Both the position numbers and the translations under genes were made by a program. This document shows, piece after piece, positions 42,631-53,273 of a stretch of 64,000 bases of DNA (position 1 is its first letter; every line of letters begins with the position of its first letter). The stretch spans positions 778,399 to 842,398 of the forward strand of contig NW_008246072.1 of the NCBI RefSeq assembly GCF_000281045.1, given 5' to 3'. This DNA comes from Saprolegnia diclina VS20 (Eukaryota; Oomycota; Saprolegniomycetes; Saprolegniales; Saprolegniaceae). The notes below the pieces were generated by a model. That model was given only the letters and a program-made list of their open reading frames with translations. It was not told where the DNA came from and ran no database searches.

Positions 42631-44048
42631 CTCCGGCACCGCAAATTCGAGACTGACCACGTCGCAAAAGGTATGCGCCACCAGATGCGCCACGCGCAAT
42701 TGTATTACATATTAACCACAAGATAGTTAAATAACATCGCCATGGGTCGTAACCCTACCCCCGTCCACTTGCCCGCAGCGTATTTTATTACAAAAGTCCT
42801 GGCACTGCATACAAACCCTTAGTCTAATGTAAATAGGGTATTTTACGATTCCTGGGTGACTTCGACGCGCAGCAGAGAATACATTCGCCTAACCCGCGCT
42901 CCATGATGACACGCCGGACGCCATTCCTTGGGCTCTGCTGGTCACCGCACGCCCGCAAGCTCAATGTAGGAGCCTCGGCGAAACGTCTTCCTCCTTCTGC
43001 TTGTATGTGCGCGCTCTAGTCCGCAACGCTGTCGCTCACCGCTCTGCAAAGTTTGCCAGTTCTACGACCGTCGACGTTGTTGAAGTGTCGATGCTCCACA
43101 TCGTACTAGACGTTCGCAACATTCTCGAACGCTGTGACGCACGCTGCGTCGGACTACTCTGTCATTGGTAGCGCGACCGAGTACAGCGTAGACCAAGGCG
43201 CGTCGCTCGTGACGGCGATGCAGCGCCGACTCCCACGCGGCTTTGCAGACGCCAACATGACCGCATGGTGGTCCACAAGCCAGCGCCTGTGTTGCGCGCT
43301 GACTTGCTGCTGCATGACTACTTAAAGTTGATGGAACAGGTCATTCTTCGTGCTTGCGTCTTTCGTGCTGGTCCAAACTCGATGGAAATACCATCCAGAA
43401 CTGGTTTTGATGGAGCATTTCGTTCCAAGGAGGAGCAAACCGGTCATTTGATGGGTGGCAGTCAGGACGGGAGAGGCTGGACGGGAGTCGACACGATACG
43501 TCCCTTTGGGCGCCGTTTTGGCGGGCGAGTCGACGAGTCGACGACCATTGTACACACCATGTCCCGATACAGGTCGACCAAAATGGCGACTTGCAACATG
43601 GCACTTTCTAGCCTAGTTCATCTCGTCTTGAGGTAGTTGTTGTGGGCACAACACGATGCAGCATGGCCACGCCGGCGACGCGCGGGATCGCTACAAATTT
43701 ATTATTGCAGGCAAAAGACGAGCGAATGCCCAATGCGCGCTATGCATCGCTCGACGCGCTAAAGTCAGTTCTGAATCTTTACTCTCTTTTCTGAAAGCGA
43801 GCTCCGACCTGAGCCCAACGACCAACGTGTACTCCTCGGTGCAGAGGTACATGTAGCTACCGCGGAGGAAGCGATGTCTCCGGTGACGGTGTAGTTGATA
43901 GGGTATCCAAAGAAGTGGCTCGGCGTCAGGTTCGAGAAGGTCTTGGGCTTCGATACTACTACTGCTAGTGCGTCGACCTCAACTCCTCGAGACCTTTGCC
44001 ACATGCAACCGACCGGCTAAGAATACCATCCGGTATTTATATTCCAAC
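42631..44048. other. Region with coding-like fragments only
   Basis: Plus-strand sequence near 43134-43330 (THAASDYSVIGSATEYSVDQ, RLPRGFADANMTAWW) and minus-strand sequence near 43770-44000 (FSNLTPSHFFGYPINYTVTG) look like remains of genes. I cannot identify them or build a gene. A TTTGTATGC motif (minus strand) is at 42801-42820, and a CATCCGGTATTTATATTCC element lies just before the next gene. Confidence 0.3.
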
Positions 44049-44874
44049 ATGAACGGCGACGAGCCGAGTCGCCCGGCGCCGCTCAAGGCCAAGTTCCAGA
44101 TCGGGAGCGCCCAAGCGCCCATCAACTACAAGTTTCAAGAGTCGTGCTTCCACGTCGATGACATTCCGCCGCAAAAGCTCGCAGCCAAGCGCGAGATCCA
44201 AAAGTCGCTTGCGTCGCAGATTCTCGCCATCGACAAGCACGAGTGGGACCCGTCGACGGCCGAGACGATGCTCAAAACGCCGAGCCACAAGCGCACCTTT
44301 GTGCACGCCGAGGTATCGTCGTCGAAATTCGACACCTTGTCCACGATACAAAGTGCAGATGAACCACGGCAACATGTACCAGTACAACTTTCGCGCCGAG
44401 AAGCTGCCCGACAAGTACCCGACGCTCCTCTCCAAGCCCAACAAGTTCAACACCGGCATCCTCGAGGTGGCGCAAACGAGCATTTACCGCGGCGAGTCGT
44501 TTGGCGACGAGCGCATGATGCGGGTGCGCGGGTCCTTGCGACGTGCAGCGACGCGCATTTGATGCGTAGGGCATCTGTAAACGCACAGAAGAGCTGCCAA
44601 ATCACCCAAACCTCGTCGACGCCGAGCGCTGGAATCACTCGACGCAGTTCTCCAAGCAAGAGCTGCGGCACAAGGTACACCTTGTCGTCGATTCGCAAGA
44701 CACTATTGTGTATGAGTCTAGTTTAAAGAAAAGGAGGCCGCGCGGATAGCCAACTCGGAGCGAGTGATCGCCGCGACCGCCAAGGCCCACAAGAGCGTCA
44801 TTGCACTCTACGAAGAGCAGAAGCGCACGCTGCGCGAGCAAAAGGCTGCGACGCTGGCATCGACGCGCAAGTAG
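44049..44874 (+). CDS. Uncharacterised 228-residue protein with C-terminal coiled coil
   Basis: Four exons: 44049-44312, 44359-44523, 44570-44674, 44722-44874, separated by introns of 46, 46 and 47 nt. I do not recognise the family. The N-terminal half is rich in short ordered motifs (KFQIGSAQAPINYKFQESCF, NMYQYNFRAEKLPDKYPTLL, FNTGILEVAQTSIYRGESFG). The C-terminus is a charged helix (FKEKEAARIANSERVIAATA, LYEEQKRTLREQKA). The short proline/tyrosine motifs recall microtubule inner proteins of flagella, but this is only an impression. The model is supported by clean splice sites and codon-like base use. Confidence 0.7.
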
Positions 44875-45215
44875 ATTCATATGTAGAGTTATAATCGACA
44901 ATAGGTCATCTTGTGCACTCTCACGTGTGGTCGGGAGCTATGACAGCAGGGCAAATAGTGCGGGCTAAAGCCGGCATCCCTCTCGAGGATCGTCCGTCTA
45001 GTCTCTCCAGGAGAGGGTCGAGCAGTAAGCCGGTGGCTTCTCGATGCATCCATCGAGGTTCTTGGTACATGCGTCGAGAAAGAACGCACAGTACGAGACG
45101 CGTGTCATGCCAGCTTTGTGGATCGCGCGGGTCGCCTGGTACAACCTGATTTCCCGCCAAAATGCAAAGTCGTATCCGGCGTTTGGATCATCCGGTTACG
45201 CGTGGAAAGTGCAAG
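44875..45215. other. Intergenic, no gene seen
   Basis: Spacer between two plus-strand genes. Nothing recognisable on either strand. Confidence 0.4.
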
Positions 45216-48078
45216 ATGGCGGCAACCGACGACGTCAACACGCTGGTGCGCCAGCTGCAGCGCCTGCCGGCGGTGCAAGGGTCGCTGGTGCGTGGCCTCG
45301 ATGGACACGTGCACATTGACGGCGTCGCGTCACCCATCGACCTCGCGCGGGATACGATGGCGATCCTCGCGGCGCATCCGTCCGGCCACGTGCCCGCGTC
45401 CAGCGTGCACTTTCTCAACGATGTGCCGCTGGACGCCCGGAACGTAGCCGTCATTCGCGATGCCATCGAGGTAGCAATGACGCCAGAAGGGTCATATTCC
45501 CTAACGCTCTCGCACGTCGTTCTTCATCATGGCGGCGACGTGGCGCGCCTCCCATCGACTGCCCGATCGTTCGGTACGTTGGTGGTCTTCTACGCGTCGA
45601 CGGCGGTTGGCGGTGACATAACGGCGTCGCTGGACGGCGCAAAAGAGCACTGTTCGTCGTCAGACATGACCTTTTTGGCGTTCAACAACGCCTGCGACGT
45701 CACTGTGGCACCGATCATGAACGGTGCCCGCGCGATGCTCGTCTTTGACCTCGTCTACCGCGATGCCAACTACGAGGCGCCGAGTGTTGCCTCCGTGCTG
45801 ACGGCGCTGCAAGTCGCGGCAACGAAAAAACGGCAAAAAACCACGCTACGCGCCCAGGTGCTGCTGCGGCAAGACGACCAGCTTGACATGGAGACTTTGG
45901 CGGCCTCGGACAAGCTGTTTGTGCAGCGCCTCGTGGATACTGACTGCTGGGACATTGCAGTCGTCCTCGCAGAGCCGCGACAGTGGGCTCCTGCAAACCA
46001 GCGCATCGAGAGCGAGGCGGTCGAGGTACGACGCGTCATGGTGGGACCAGTCCCAATCAGGCTCTCGCATGACGTAGGACAACATGTATCTTCTTCGAGC
46101 TCCTGACGACGAGCAAGACGGCAACGAGGAAGCTCGTGACGACAACGAGGAAGACGATGAAGAAGATGACGAAGATGAGGAAGACGATGAAGAAGATGAC
46201 GAAGATGAGGAAGACGATGAAGAAGATGATGAAGATGAGGACGGCTACTACGAAGATGACCAGCCGATGTATTTCATTACTGCGTATGTCATGCATCCAT
46301 CGAATGCTCTGCCGCCCGTCTTCGCGCATGCGCTCGACACCAAGCCGCTTCTGACGTATGTACAAGACGTCTACCTGCCGACGACGAGAAAAGGCTGTCT
46401 CGTCTTTTGGCCAAAGCAGCATCGGCTTCGGCTGCTCGGTTTCCGCGCCTCGCTGCGGCAGCTGGATGCGCTCGTGACGGGCGCGTCCACCGATCTCTAC
46501 GGCTATGCATCGATGTTGGCGTTTGCTTACGCGGTGCTCGGCATGGTCGGCTCGGATGTTTCTCGTCTTTCGGAGAACACTGATGTCCCTGACGTCACGC
46601 GTCTCGGGCGCGTGCTCGTGGCGCTTGGCGACGTTCCGTTGCTGCGAGCGTTCGTCGCAGCGATCAATCTGCGCGAGGTTGACGCGCAGTTGCAAGCGCT
46701 GCTCGTGACGATGCTACGTCATTTCGGATGGCCGATTTTTGATGCGTCGATTCAGACGCTCTTGCAGCGTCCACATTTGGATCTGCTGGACGTGCAGCGT
46801 GGTGCCGGCCTCGTGGCTGCGTGCCTTCCACTGAAGCAGCCGTATATGCGCGAGTTCCTCGTAGCGGCCTACAACGCGCTGCTCCAGCAAGTGAGCACTA
46901 TTGCCATGTCGACCTCGTCTGCGATCGAGCTGCTGCGAGACATGTTGCTCATTGAAGCGCATTTGAACCAGACGCGGGACGACGACCGTGAAAGCATGTA
47001 CCTCGGCACACGGCTGCCCCTGGGCGTGGTCCACCACATCTCGTCGTTCCTCTGCCCCGGTGCGCTGGCCGATATGGTCTGCCTCCCGCCATGGGTGTTT
47101 GACCCGATCCACATCATCGCACCTGCCATCCGTGCGCTCCGGAACGCGTCGCTGCCGCTCCAGCCGTATCTCGCCGTCATCGACGGCGCTGTCAAGCGTG
47201 CGCTGCAGATTCCAGCCCGACATGATGACTTGAGTCATGGCTGGGCGGCCGTGCTGGTGCTGCATCTGGAGACCGTCAACGCCGTTGACGACGAGCTTCT
47301 CACTCGATTCTTTGCCACGTGCGATCGCGCGATCGGCATTGAAACGATCTACGACCTTGCGACACAGTCTCTTGACGCGGTGCCGCTGAACGTTCGGACC
47401 TTTTTGGCTCAGTACCTCGTGCAAGCGGCCACGACGCTCGTCACAGACAACGACGAGGACGAGGACGGTGGCATGGTGGCGTCGGTCGCCAAGGCATGGG
47501 CTGCGCTGGAAGCGTTTGACCTCGACGATGTCGGTCCGCCGATCGTTGCCGCGGTGCATCAGCGCTGGTCAGCGCTCGCAACCAACGCTGAGAAGATGGC
47601 TCTGGCGTCTCGCATTATGCAAACGTGGTACCCCGTCGTGGCGACGTCGCTCCTCCTGCGCCCACTGCTGGTGGCGATACTGCCCGTGCTCGAGGGGTAC
47701 GTGGCAACCCACGAGCGCCCGACGATTCCGACGCAAGCGTGGGCTCTGCCGCGTGTCTACTTTGCGTGCGACTGCGAGCAATGCACGGCAGCACAGAGCT
47801 TCGTCGCCGATGCGACTCGCGGCGTCTTCTCGATGTCCAGTGGGCATTTCTGCATGCATTTTCTCGCGCGCATTCTGCACAACCGCCCGTTTCCCGACCT
47901 CACGGTGTGCGAGGACAACGAAGACGTCTTTGAGCTCTGCAAAGCTGGTGCGGAGGAGCTTCGCCGCTACGATCGGCTGTGTAGCTACGTCGATAGCATC
48001 CGTACTGCGCTACACGACGACGCTGGGCAGGAGCCTGTGACCAAGCGCCGTCGCCTTGACGATGCGGGCGCTACGTAG
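45216..48078 (+). CDS. Long protein with a 2OG-Fe(II)-oxygenase-like N-terminal domain and acidic repeat
   Basis: Two exons, 45216-46025 and 46078-48078 (936 aa). The N-terminal part (HGGDVARLPSTARSFGTLVV, NACDVTVAPIMNGARAMLVF) matches the layout of large fungal/oomycete proteins with a 2OG-oxygenase-like fold, in which a CEHEV..V.SGHR.CLVYNL pattern is typical. Here the His positions are replaced (CDVTV..IMNGARA), so metal binding looks lost. Exon 2 opens with an (E/D)-rich repeat (46140-46260; EEDDEEDDED units). The rest is a helical region of unknown function with a Cys pair (ACDCEQC) and a C-terminal KRRRLDD nuclear-signal-like end. Confidence 0.6.
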
Positions 48079-48409
48079 AAGATCTTGTCGTATCGAAGGC
48101 TCATTGTCGTGGCTCTCGCGCGGATGCAAGCCTAAAGTACAAACAAAATGTCTTCTTTTCTGCACATAATGTGTGCTCACGGCTAGGACTGAGATAGAGA
48201 TCGCCAACAGAGACGCGTGAAGCTAGTAGGAAGAATCCACACCCTGGATCCCTGGAGGACAGGAGTCGTTGGCATCACACCCTTCTACCGGTAATTCTCT
48301 GCGGGTACACGTTCATTGAAGACTATTGGCTACTAGTATGCACGAAGAACTCGGCTTCGCCAGGCCGATCTCGCCACGCCCCACGGCGTTGATGAGTTCA
48401 GGAACCCAC

Positions 48410-49130
48410 AACGACGTTGCCAAGCAGATCCCCAGACGAAGATTCCTGTTCGAGCCAAAGAGTTCACCGACGCGTGTTGCAGACGTGCGCGGTGACAATG
48501 GCCTAAGGTTAAGTTCACACGATAACTGATGCAGATCACCAAAGAAGAAGCATCTCGTTCGAACCAAAGACTTCGCCAGAGCCCCATGCTGCATTTACTT
48601 GTCTATAGCACAACGATTCCCCAAGTTTATTCCAGCAGATTTGCTCATCACGCTTTGGACGTCAGATCGACGTTAGGTATCAGGTATCAGATGGCGTCGT
48701 TGACGGCAGACTGCCAGGCACACGAGCCGAGTTGCCCAGAGTCGCCTTGCTCTTGCCAGCAATTTGTACACTCAAGTAGAGAAGCATCAATATCCTCTAC
48801 GCAGCTCCAAAGCTCGATCCATCGAGTGCTGATGACTGCAGATCCGCCAGCCCCGTCATGACACGAGAAGACATATGTGTTTACCATTGTCCAATCATTA
48901 TACGTCCTCGTGATCACATCCACCAATCATATGGCTCAAAGCTACTCGCGTGGCTCAGGACGGCCTCTACGAGGCGCTGGCGAAGTCTTTGGTTCGAACG
49001 AGATGCTTCTTCTTTGGTGATCTGCTTGCGCTATACGTGCACAAAACCTGAGGTCACTGCACCGCGCACATCTGCCACTCGCGTCCCAGATTCTTCCTCT
49101 CGGGGGATCTGCTTGGCGTTGCCGTCGTAG
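48410..49130. repeat. Pair of inverted copies of an unknown repeat
   Basis: The sequence 48410-48590 (GTTGCCAAGCAGATCCCC ... CAAAGAAGAAGCATCTCG ... CGAACCAAAGACTTCGCCAG) recurs as its reverse complement at about 48970-49130, with the same block order but different spacers. Both copies are about 150-180 nt and roughly 80-85% alike by eye. One frame reads KEEASRSNQRLRQ, which I do not recognise. The stretch 48079-48409 and the 380 nt between the copies hold no visible gene. Confidence 0.6.
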
Positions 49131-49207
49131 GTTCTACGACCCTTTGCTGGCTTGCACCACAATGCTCAGTTTCAAATATCTTCAATCAACACCAAGACAC
49201 CACCACC

Positions 49208-50281
49208 ATGCCCAACCTCTTTTCGCCCATCCAGATTGGCCGCTTCACGCTGCCCAACCGCATCTTTATGGCGCCGCTCACGCGGTGCCGGTCGTCGCCG
49301 GGCGACCACATCCCGTCCGAACTCATGATCCAGCACTACGCAGACCGGGCGTCGGCGGGCCTGACCATCACCGAGTGCTCGATGATCGCGCCCAAGACGT
49401 CGGCCTTCTTTGCCGAGCCCGGTGTCTACTCGCCCGAGCAGTTGGCGGTGTGGAAGAAGATCACGGACGCGGTCCATGCCAAGGGCGGCAAGATCTTTTG
49501 CCAGATCTGGCACGCTGGCCGCGGTGCGCACCCAGAGCACAACGACGGCGCCGAGCCCGTGGGTCCATCTGCGATTGCAATCGACGGCTTCACGTACACG
49601 CCCAGCGGCCGCGTCCCGTTCGTCGTACCGCGCGAGCTCACGCTCAACGAAATCGCTGCGATCGTACAGCAGTTTGCGACGGCGGCGCGCAACTGCGTCG
49701 AAATCGCTGGCTTTGACGGCGTCGAAGTCCACGCCGCGAACGGGTTTCTCGTCGACCAGTTCCTCAAGGCGAGCTCCAACACGCGCACGGACGCGTACGG
49801 CGGGTCGCCCGAGAACCGGACGCGGTTCCTGCGCGAGGTCGTCTCTGCTGTCGTCGACGCCATCGGTGGCGACCGCGTCGGCGTTCGTTTCTCGCCGCTC
49901 AACACGGGGTTCATTGCGTCGAGCGAGACGGACCCCGAGGCGTTTGCAGCCTATGTCGCTTCGACCATCAACGCCTTTGACGTGGCCTACGTGCACGCGG
50001 TGCGCCGCGACAACGCCGGTCAGCTCACGGGCGACATCGTGCCGATCTTTCGTCAGCACTACAAGGGCACGCTGGTCACGAACGCGCAGTATTCCCAGGA
50101 CGAAGCGACCGAGGCCATTGAAAAGGGTGAGACTGACGCGGTCGCGTTTGGGAAGGCGTGGCTCGCCAACGCCGACTTGGTCGCTCGCTTTGAGCGCCAA
50201 GCGCCGCTCAACACACCGGACCCGTCGACGTTCTACTCGGGCGGTGCCAAGGGCTACAACGACTACCCGCTCTTGGCGTGA
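49208..50281 (+). CDS. Old yellow enzyme family NAD(P)H:flavin oxidoreductase
   Basis: A single exon of 357 aa, close to the usual OYE/OPR length. It has the family signatures LFSPIQIGRFTLPNRI, MAPLTRCRS, the FMN-site CQIWHAGR, the substrate-binding HAANGFLVDQFLK (His and Asn as in OYE1/OPR, rather than the His-His of some members), RTDAYGGSPENRTRF with the proton-donor Tyr, and VAFGKAWLANADL near the C-terminus. FMN-dependent reduction of activated alkenes such as alpha,beta-unsaturated carbonyls is expected. No targeting signal is seen, so it is probably cytosolic. Confidence 0.93.
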   Translation: MPNLFSPIQIGRFTLPNRIFMAPLTRCRSSPGDHIPSELMIQHYADRASAGLTITECSMIAPKTSAFFAEPGVYSPEQLAVWKKITDAVHAKGGKIFCQIWHAGRGAHPEHNDGAEPVGPSAIAIDGFTYTPSGRVPFVVPRELTLNEIAAIVQQFATAARNCVEIAGFDGVEVHAANGFLVDQFLKASSNTRTDAYGGSPENRTRFLREVVSAVVDAIGGDRVGVRFSPLNTGFIASSETDPEAFAAYVASTINAFDVAYVHAVRRDNAGQLTGDIVPIFRQHYKGTLVTNAQYSQDEATEAIEKGETDAVAFGKAWLANADLVARFERQAPLNTPDPSTFYSGGAKGYNDYPLLA

Positions 50282-50656
50282 TAACATTTGGTCATCCACT
50301 TGCTGTGCTACGTCTGTACTGGTGTTTGCGTCGAAAGCAGTGCTAGTGTTATGCAGGTTTGGGTTAAGACAAGTTGTACGAGTTACAATTTGTTGAAGAA
50401 AGCGAGATAGGATCCGAGTGGATCCTGTGGACATGGGTTTGGGGTTTGCAGAGAAGGGAATGGCTGTGGTAGGGATGAACACGCTGGTGAAAGACGCTGG
50501 TTGAAGGTTGCTCGGGAGCATTTTGTTTTATTCACTAGCATTGTGTTTTATACATGTTGGATTGGTTTTAAACACGCATGGATATCCGGTTAGATGCCAA
50601 CGTATCCGAACCGGTTGGCATCGAGTCGATCGCCAGTAAATCGTCGAGCGCCGAAG
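50282..50656. other. Intergenic, no gene seen
   Basis: Between the old yellow enzyme gene and the next plus-strand gene. AT-rich compared with its neighbours; nothing recognised. Confidence 0.4.
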
Positions 50657-51127
50657 ATGCAGCGATCCATGCCCCTCCTGCGACGCGCGCTGTCGACCGC
50701 GGCCAAGCCGGTCAAGCCTGGTGCGTAACCTGCTTCCTGCATGCGATAGAAGATGCTTCGTCTGCACGGACCATGCTGCTGCTGGAAGCGACGGCTCATG
50801 CGTCCTGTAGAGTACCCGACATCGTTCCTTGGCCACCTCACGTCGCAGAAGCTCAACGTCTTCAACATTGGTGTCACGGTCTTGACGCTGTCGCTCTCGA
50901 TCCAGCTCGTGGCGATGAAGCAGGAGAAGGAGGCCGTCGAGGCTATGAACGCGGTCTTGGCCAAGCGCATGGCCAAGCTCGAGGCGCGCCTCGCCGACTT
51001 CAACGTCAAGGTGCTCACGGACGAAGAGGAGGCGGCCGAGAAGGAAGCCGAGGCCATGCGCAAGCTCGACCGCGAACTGGAAGAGAAGGCCAAGAACGCG
51101 CCCAAGACCAAGGGCGTCATGATCTAA
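50657..51127 (+). CDS. Small mitochondrial-type membrane protein with coiled coil
   Basis: Two exons, 50657-50720 and 50811-51127 (126 aa), with a 90-nt intron that is long for this window. The N-terminus MQRSMPLLRRALSTAAKPVK is a typical mitochondrial presequence. One membrane segment (VFNIGVTVLTLSLSIQLVAM) follows, then a long charged coiled coil (KQEKEAVEAMNAVLAKRMAK, DEEEAAEKEAEAMRKL). This layout occurs in small inner-membrane proteins of complex assembly, but I cannot name it. Confidence 0.65.
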
Positions 51128-51191
51128 AGCCTCGCATTATAACGACAAAGCCTTGCAGCGGCTTCCTCTTCCTTTATACACCTATGTCCCG

Positions 51192-51861
51192 CTACTTCTT
51201 GGTCGTGCCTGGGAGCGACCGCTTCGTCGAGTTCGAGTCGAGCTTGTTCATTTCGTTGACGGCCGTCAGGATCTCGTTGATGTTGGTTTCCAGCACCATG
51301 CCGCCCATGACGATCTCGTCCAAGACGTAATGCACCTGCGTCCATGAGCCAATGCCATCGGATCAATGAGTACCTTGTCGCTGTGGAAGATCAGGTCGAG
51401 CTCGCACACGTTCTCAAAGCACTTGTCGAGCGTCTCGACAAAGACTACATTGGCTCCATGAGGCCATCGTTGGGGAGATGGACATACCTTGGATGAGGTC
51501 GAGGATGCCAAGGTCGCTCTCTTGCTTGTCGACCGCAAACACAAAGTAGAGCGTCGCGTAGTGGCGGTAGATGAGCTTGATGCCATCGCCCCAGTAGCGC
51601 ACGCTAGCCAAGCGCATGAGTCAATGGCGTCCATAGACCATGTAGCATGCGCGTACCTGCCCTCGAGAAAGTTGCAGAGCGTGTCCGGGCGCTTGGACAC
51701 TTGCGTATAGATATCGCGGATGACCGCCTGCTGCTCTGCGTCCGGCTACATGCGCATGAGGTCGACGTCGGCGAAGAGCGCATGTGACGTACGACGTGCT
51801 CGTAGAACTTGACGATACGCGCCTTCCCGTGGTTGTTGACGATCAGGATCCCCTTGATCAT
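51192..51861 (-). CDS. AP3S1: AP-3 complex sigma subunit
   Basis: Five exons on the minus strand: 51861-51796, 51745-51657, 51603-51488, 51444-51374, 51335-51192 (161 aa; human AP3S1 193). It starts MIKGILIVNNHGKARIVKFY and has FLEGSVRYWGDGIKLIYRHY, LYFVFAVDKQESDLGILDLI, VETLDKCFENVCELDLIFHS and YVLDEIVMGGMVLETNINEI, following AP-3 sigma rather than AP-1/2 sigma. It is the small longin-fold subunit of the adaptor that sorts cargo from endosomes to vacuole-related organelles. The C-terminus is a little shorter than in animals. Confidence 0.95.
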
Positions 51862-52369
51862 GCTGGCCGCTTCGATATTGACGACGACGCAGGCCCTCAA
51901 CCTTCCATGCGTCGATGCCATTGGTCAAAAAGCGTCGCTATTTTTTCGATGGATGGGATTTCAGCCAATCCGGGCGCGCCACTTGCGGCGCCCAAGAAAG
52001 GCCGAGCATCCGATGCGAAGCTCTCTCAGCTAGATCGCTCAGCTCCGTCCCTCAGCACAGTGTTGAGCAATACCTCGTCACGGCTAACCAGCTAAACTGT
52101 TGCCCAGGTATCGCCCTTGCAAATTGCACGTACTCTGGGAGGTTGAGAACTGGGCTACATATAGCTACTCTAGCTACATTGCGGGCGCTGGGCCGTCGAC
52201 CAGCAAAAGCACCCAGGTCAGCATCGCAGCAGAGTGACATACCTTGATGTCAAGTAGAGCTAATACGTGGCCTGGTGCTTACAAAGACATGGGCGCTACG
52301 CTCGTTCGCATGTGCTAACTCGTAGTTCATCGTGCTGCCACCGATAGCAACATGCAATCATATACGTTC
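51862..52369. other. Intergenic, AP-3 sigma promoter side
   Basis: Between the AP-3 sigma start and the ARL2 stop, both on the minus strand. No gene seen. Confidence 0.4.
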
Positions 52370-52979
52370 TTATTCCAGCAAGTAGATGCGGTTGGCAATG
52401 TCTGTGACCATCCAGTCGATGCCGTCGACGAGGCCATCGCCGGTGAACGCGCTGCACGACTGGATCTTCCAGTGGCGGTTCTCGAATTGCGCTTCGTGGA
52501 GCCCGAGCGCAACCACGATTTCGTCCGGGCTGAGCGCGCCGGGGAGGTCCTGCTTGTTGGCAAAGATGAGCAGCGTCGCGCCCGTGAGCTTTTCCTGCGT
52601 CAAGAGCGCTGCGAGCTCGCGCTTGCAGTCGTCCATGCGGCGGCGGTCGGCGCTGTCGACGACCCACACGAGGCCGTCCGTCTGCTCAAAGTAGTTGCGC
52701 CAGTACGACCGAATCGTCTGTTGACCGCCAACGTCCCAGACGTTGAGCTTGAACTGCTTGTACTCGAGCGTTTGGATGTCAAAGCCCAGCGTCGGGCTGA
52801 TCGTCGTGATGTCTTGGCCCATAAACTTCTTGATGATCGTCGTCTTGCCTGCATTGTCGAGGCCGCTAGACAAGAGGTAGCATGAGCCACCGCCACCTCG
52901 TCGTCGCCACGTACAGCACAAGGATCCGGACCTCCTTCTCCTTCTGCTTGACCTTCTTCAAGATCGTGAGCAGCCCCAT
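52370..52979 (-). CDS. ARL2: ARL2 small GTPase
   Basis: Two exons on the minus strand: 52979-52915 and 52865-52370 (186 aa; human 184). It starts [20 protein letters not shown] and has the P-loop GLDNAGKTT, switch 1 SPTLGFDI, switch 2 [22 protein letters not shown] and SAFTGDG. The N-terminus MGLLT and [10 protein letters not shown] match ARL2 rather than ARL3. The family protein works with tubulin cofactor D in alpha/beta-tubulin folding and releases prenylated/myristoylated cargo from PDE6D/UNC119-type carriers to cilia. Confidence 0.95.
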
Positions 52980-53273
52980 ACCGACGAAAGCAAAATTGCA
53001 AGCCAATTCGGCAGGACGGTCGCCAGTAGACTATTCGAACGCAACTTTTCGATCACTCACACAGGAGACCTGTGTGTTTCTAGTGCAAACGCTTTGCAAG
53101 CACCTACCCACGGATGCAAATGCAGGTGTGTCGATATGACCGCAGTGCGCTTGCGTCCGTCGCTCCGACGACTATCGCAGGAGAAGCGACCACATGGCTT
53201 AAATCACGTGCAAATAGACAGGCCTTCCTTACCGACGATTTTTTAACAAGAAATAAAACCCGGTTCACGGGGC

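Noticed and set aside
46140-46260. The acidic GA-rich repeat as a microsatellite in noncoding DNA
   Set aside because: It lies in frame in a long exon and encodes an Asp/Glu run joined to a good upstream exon.
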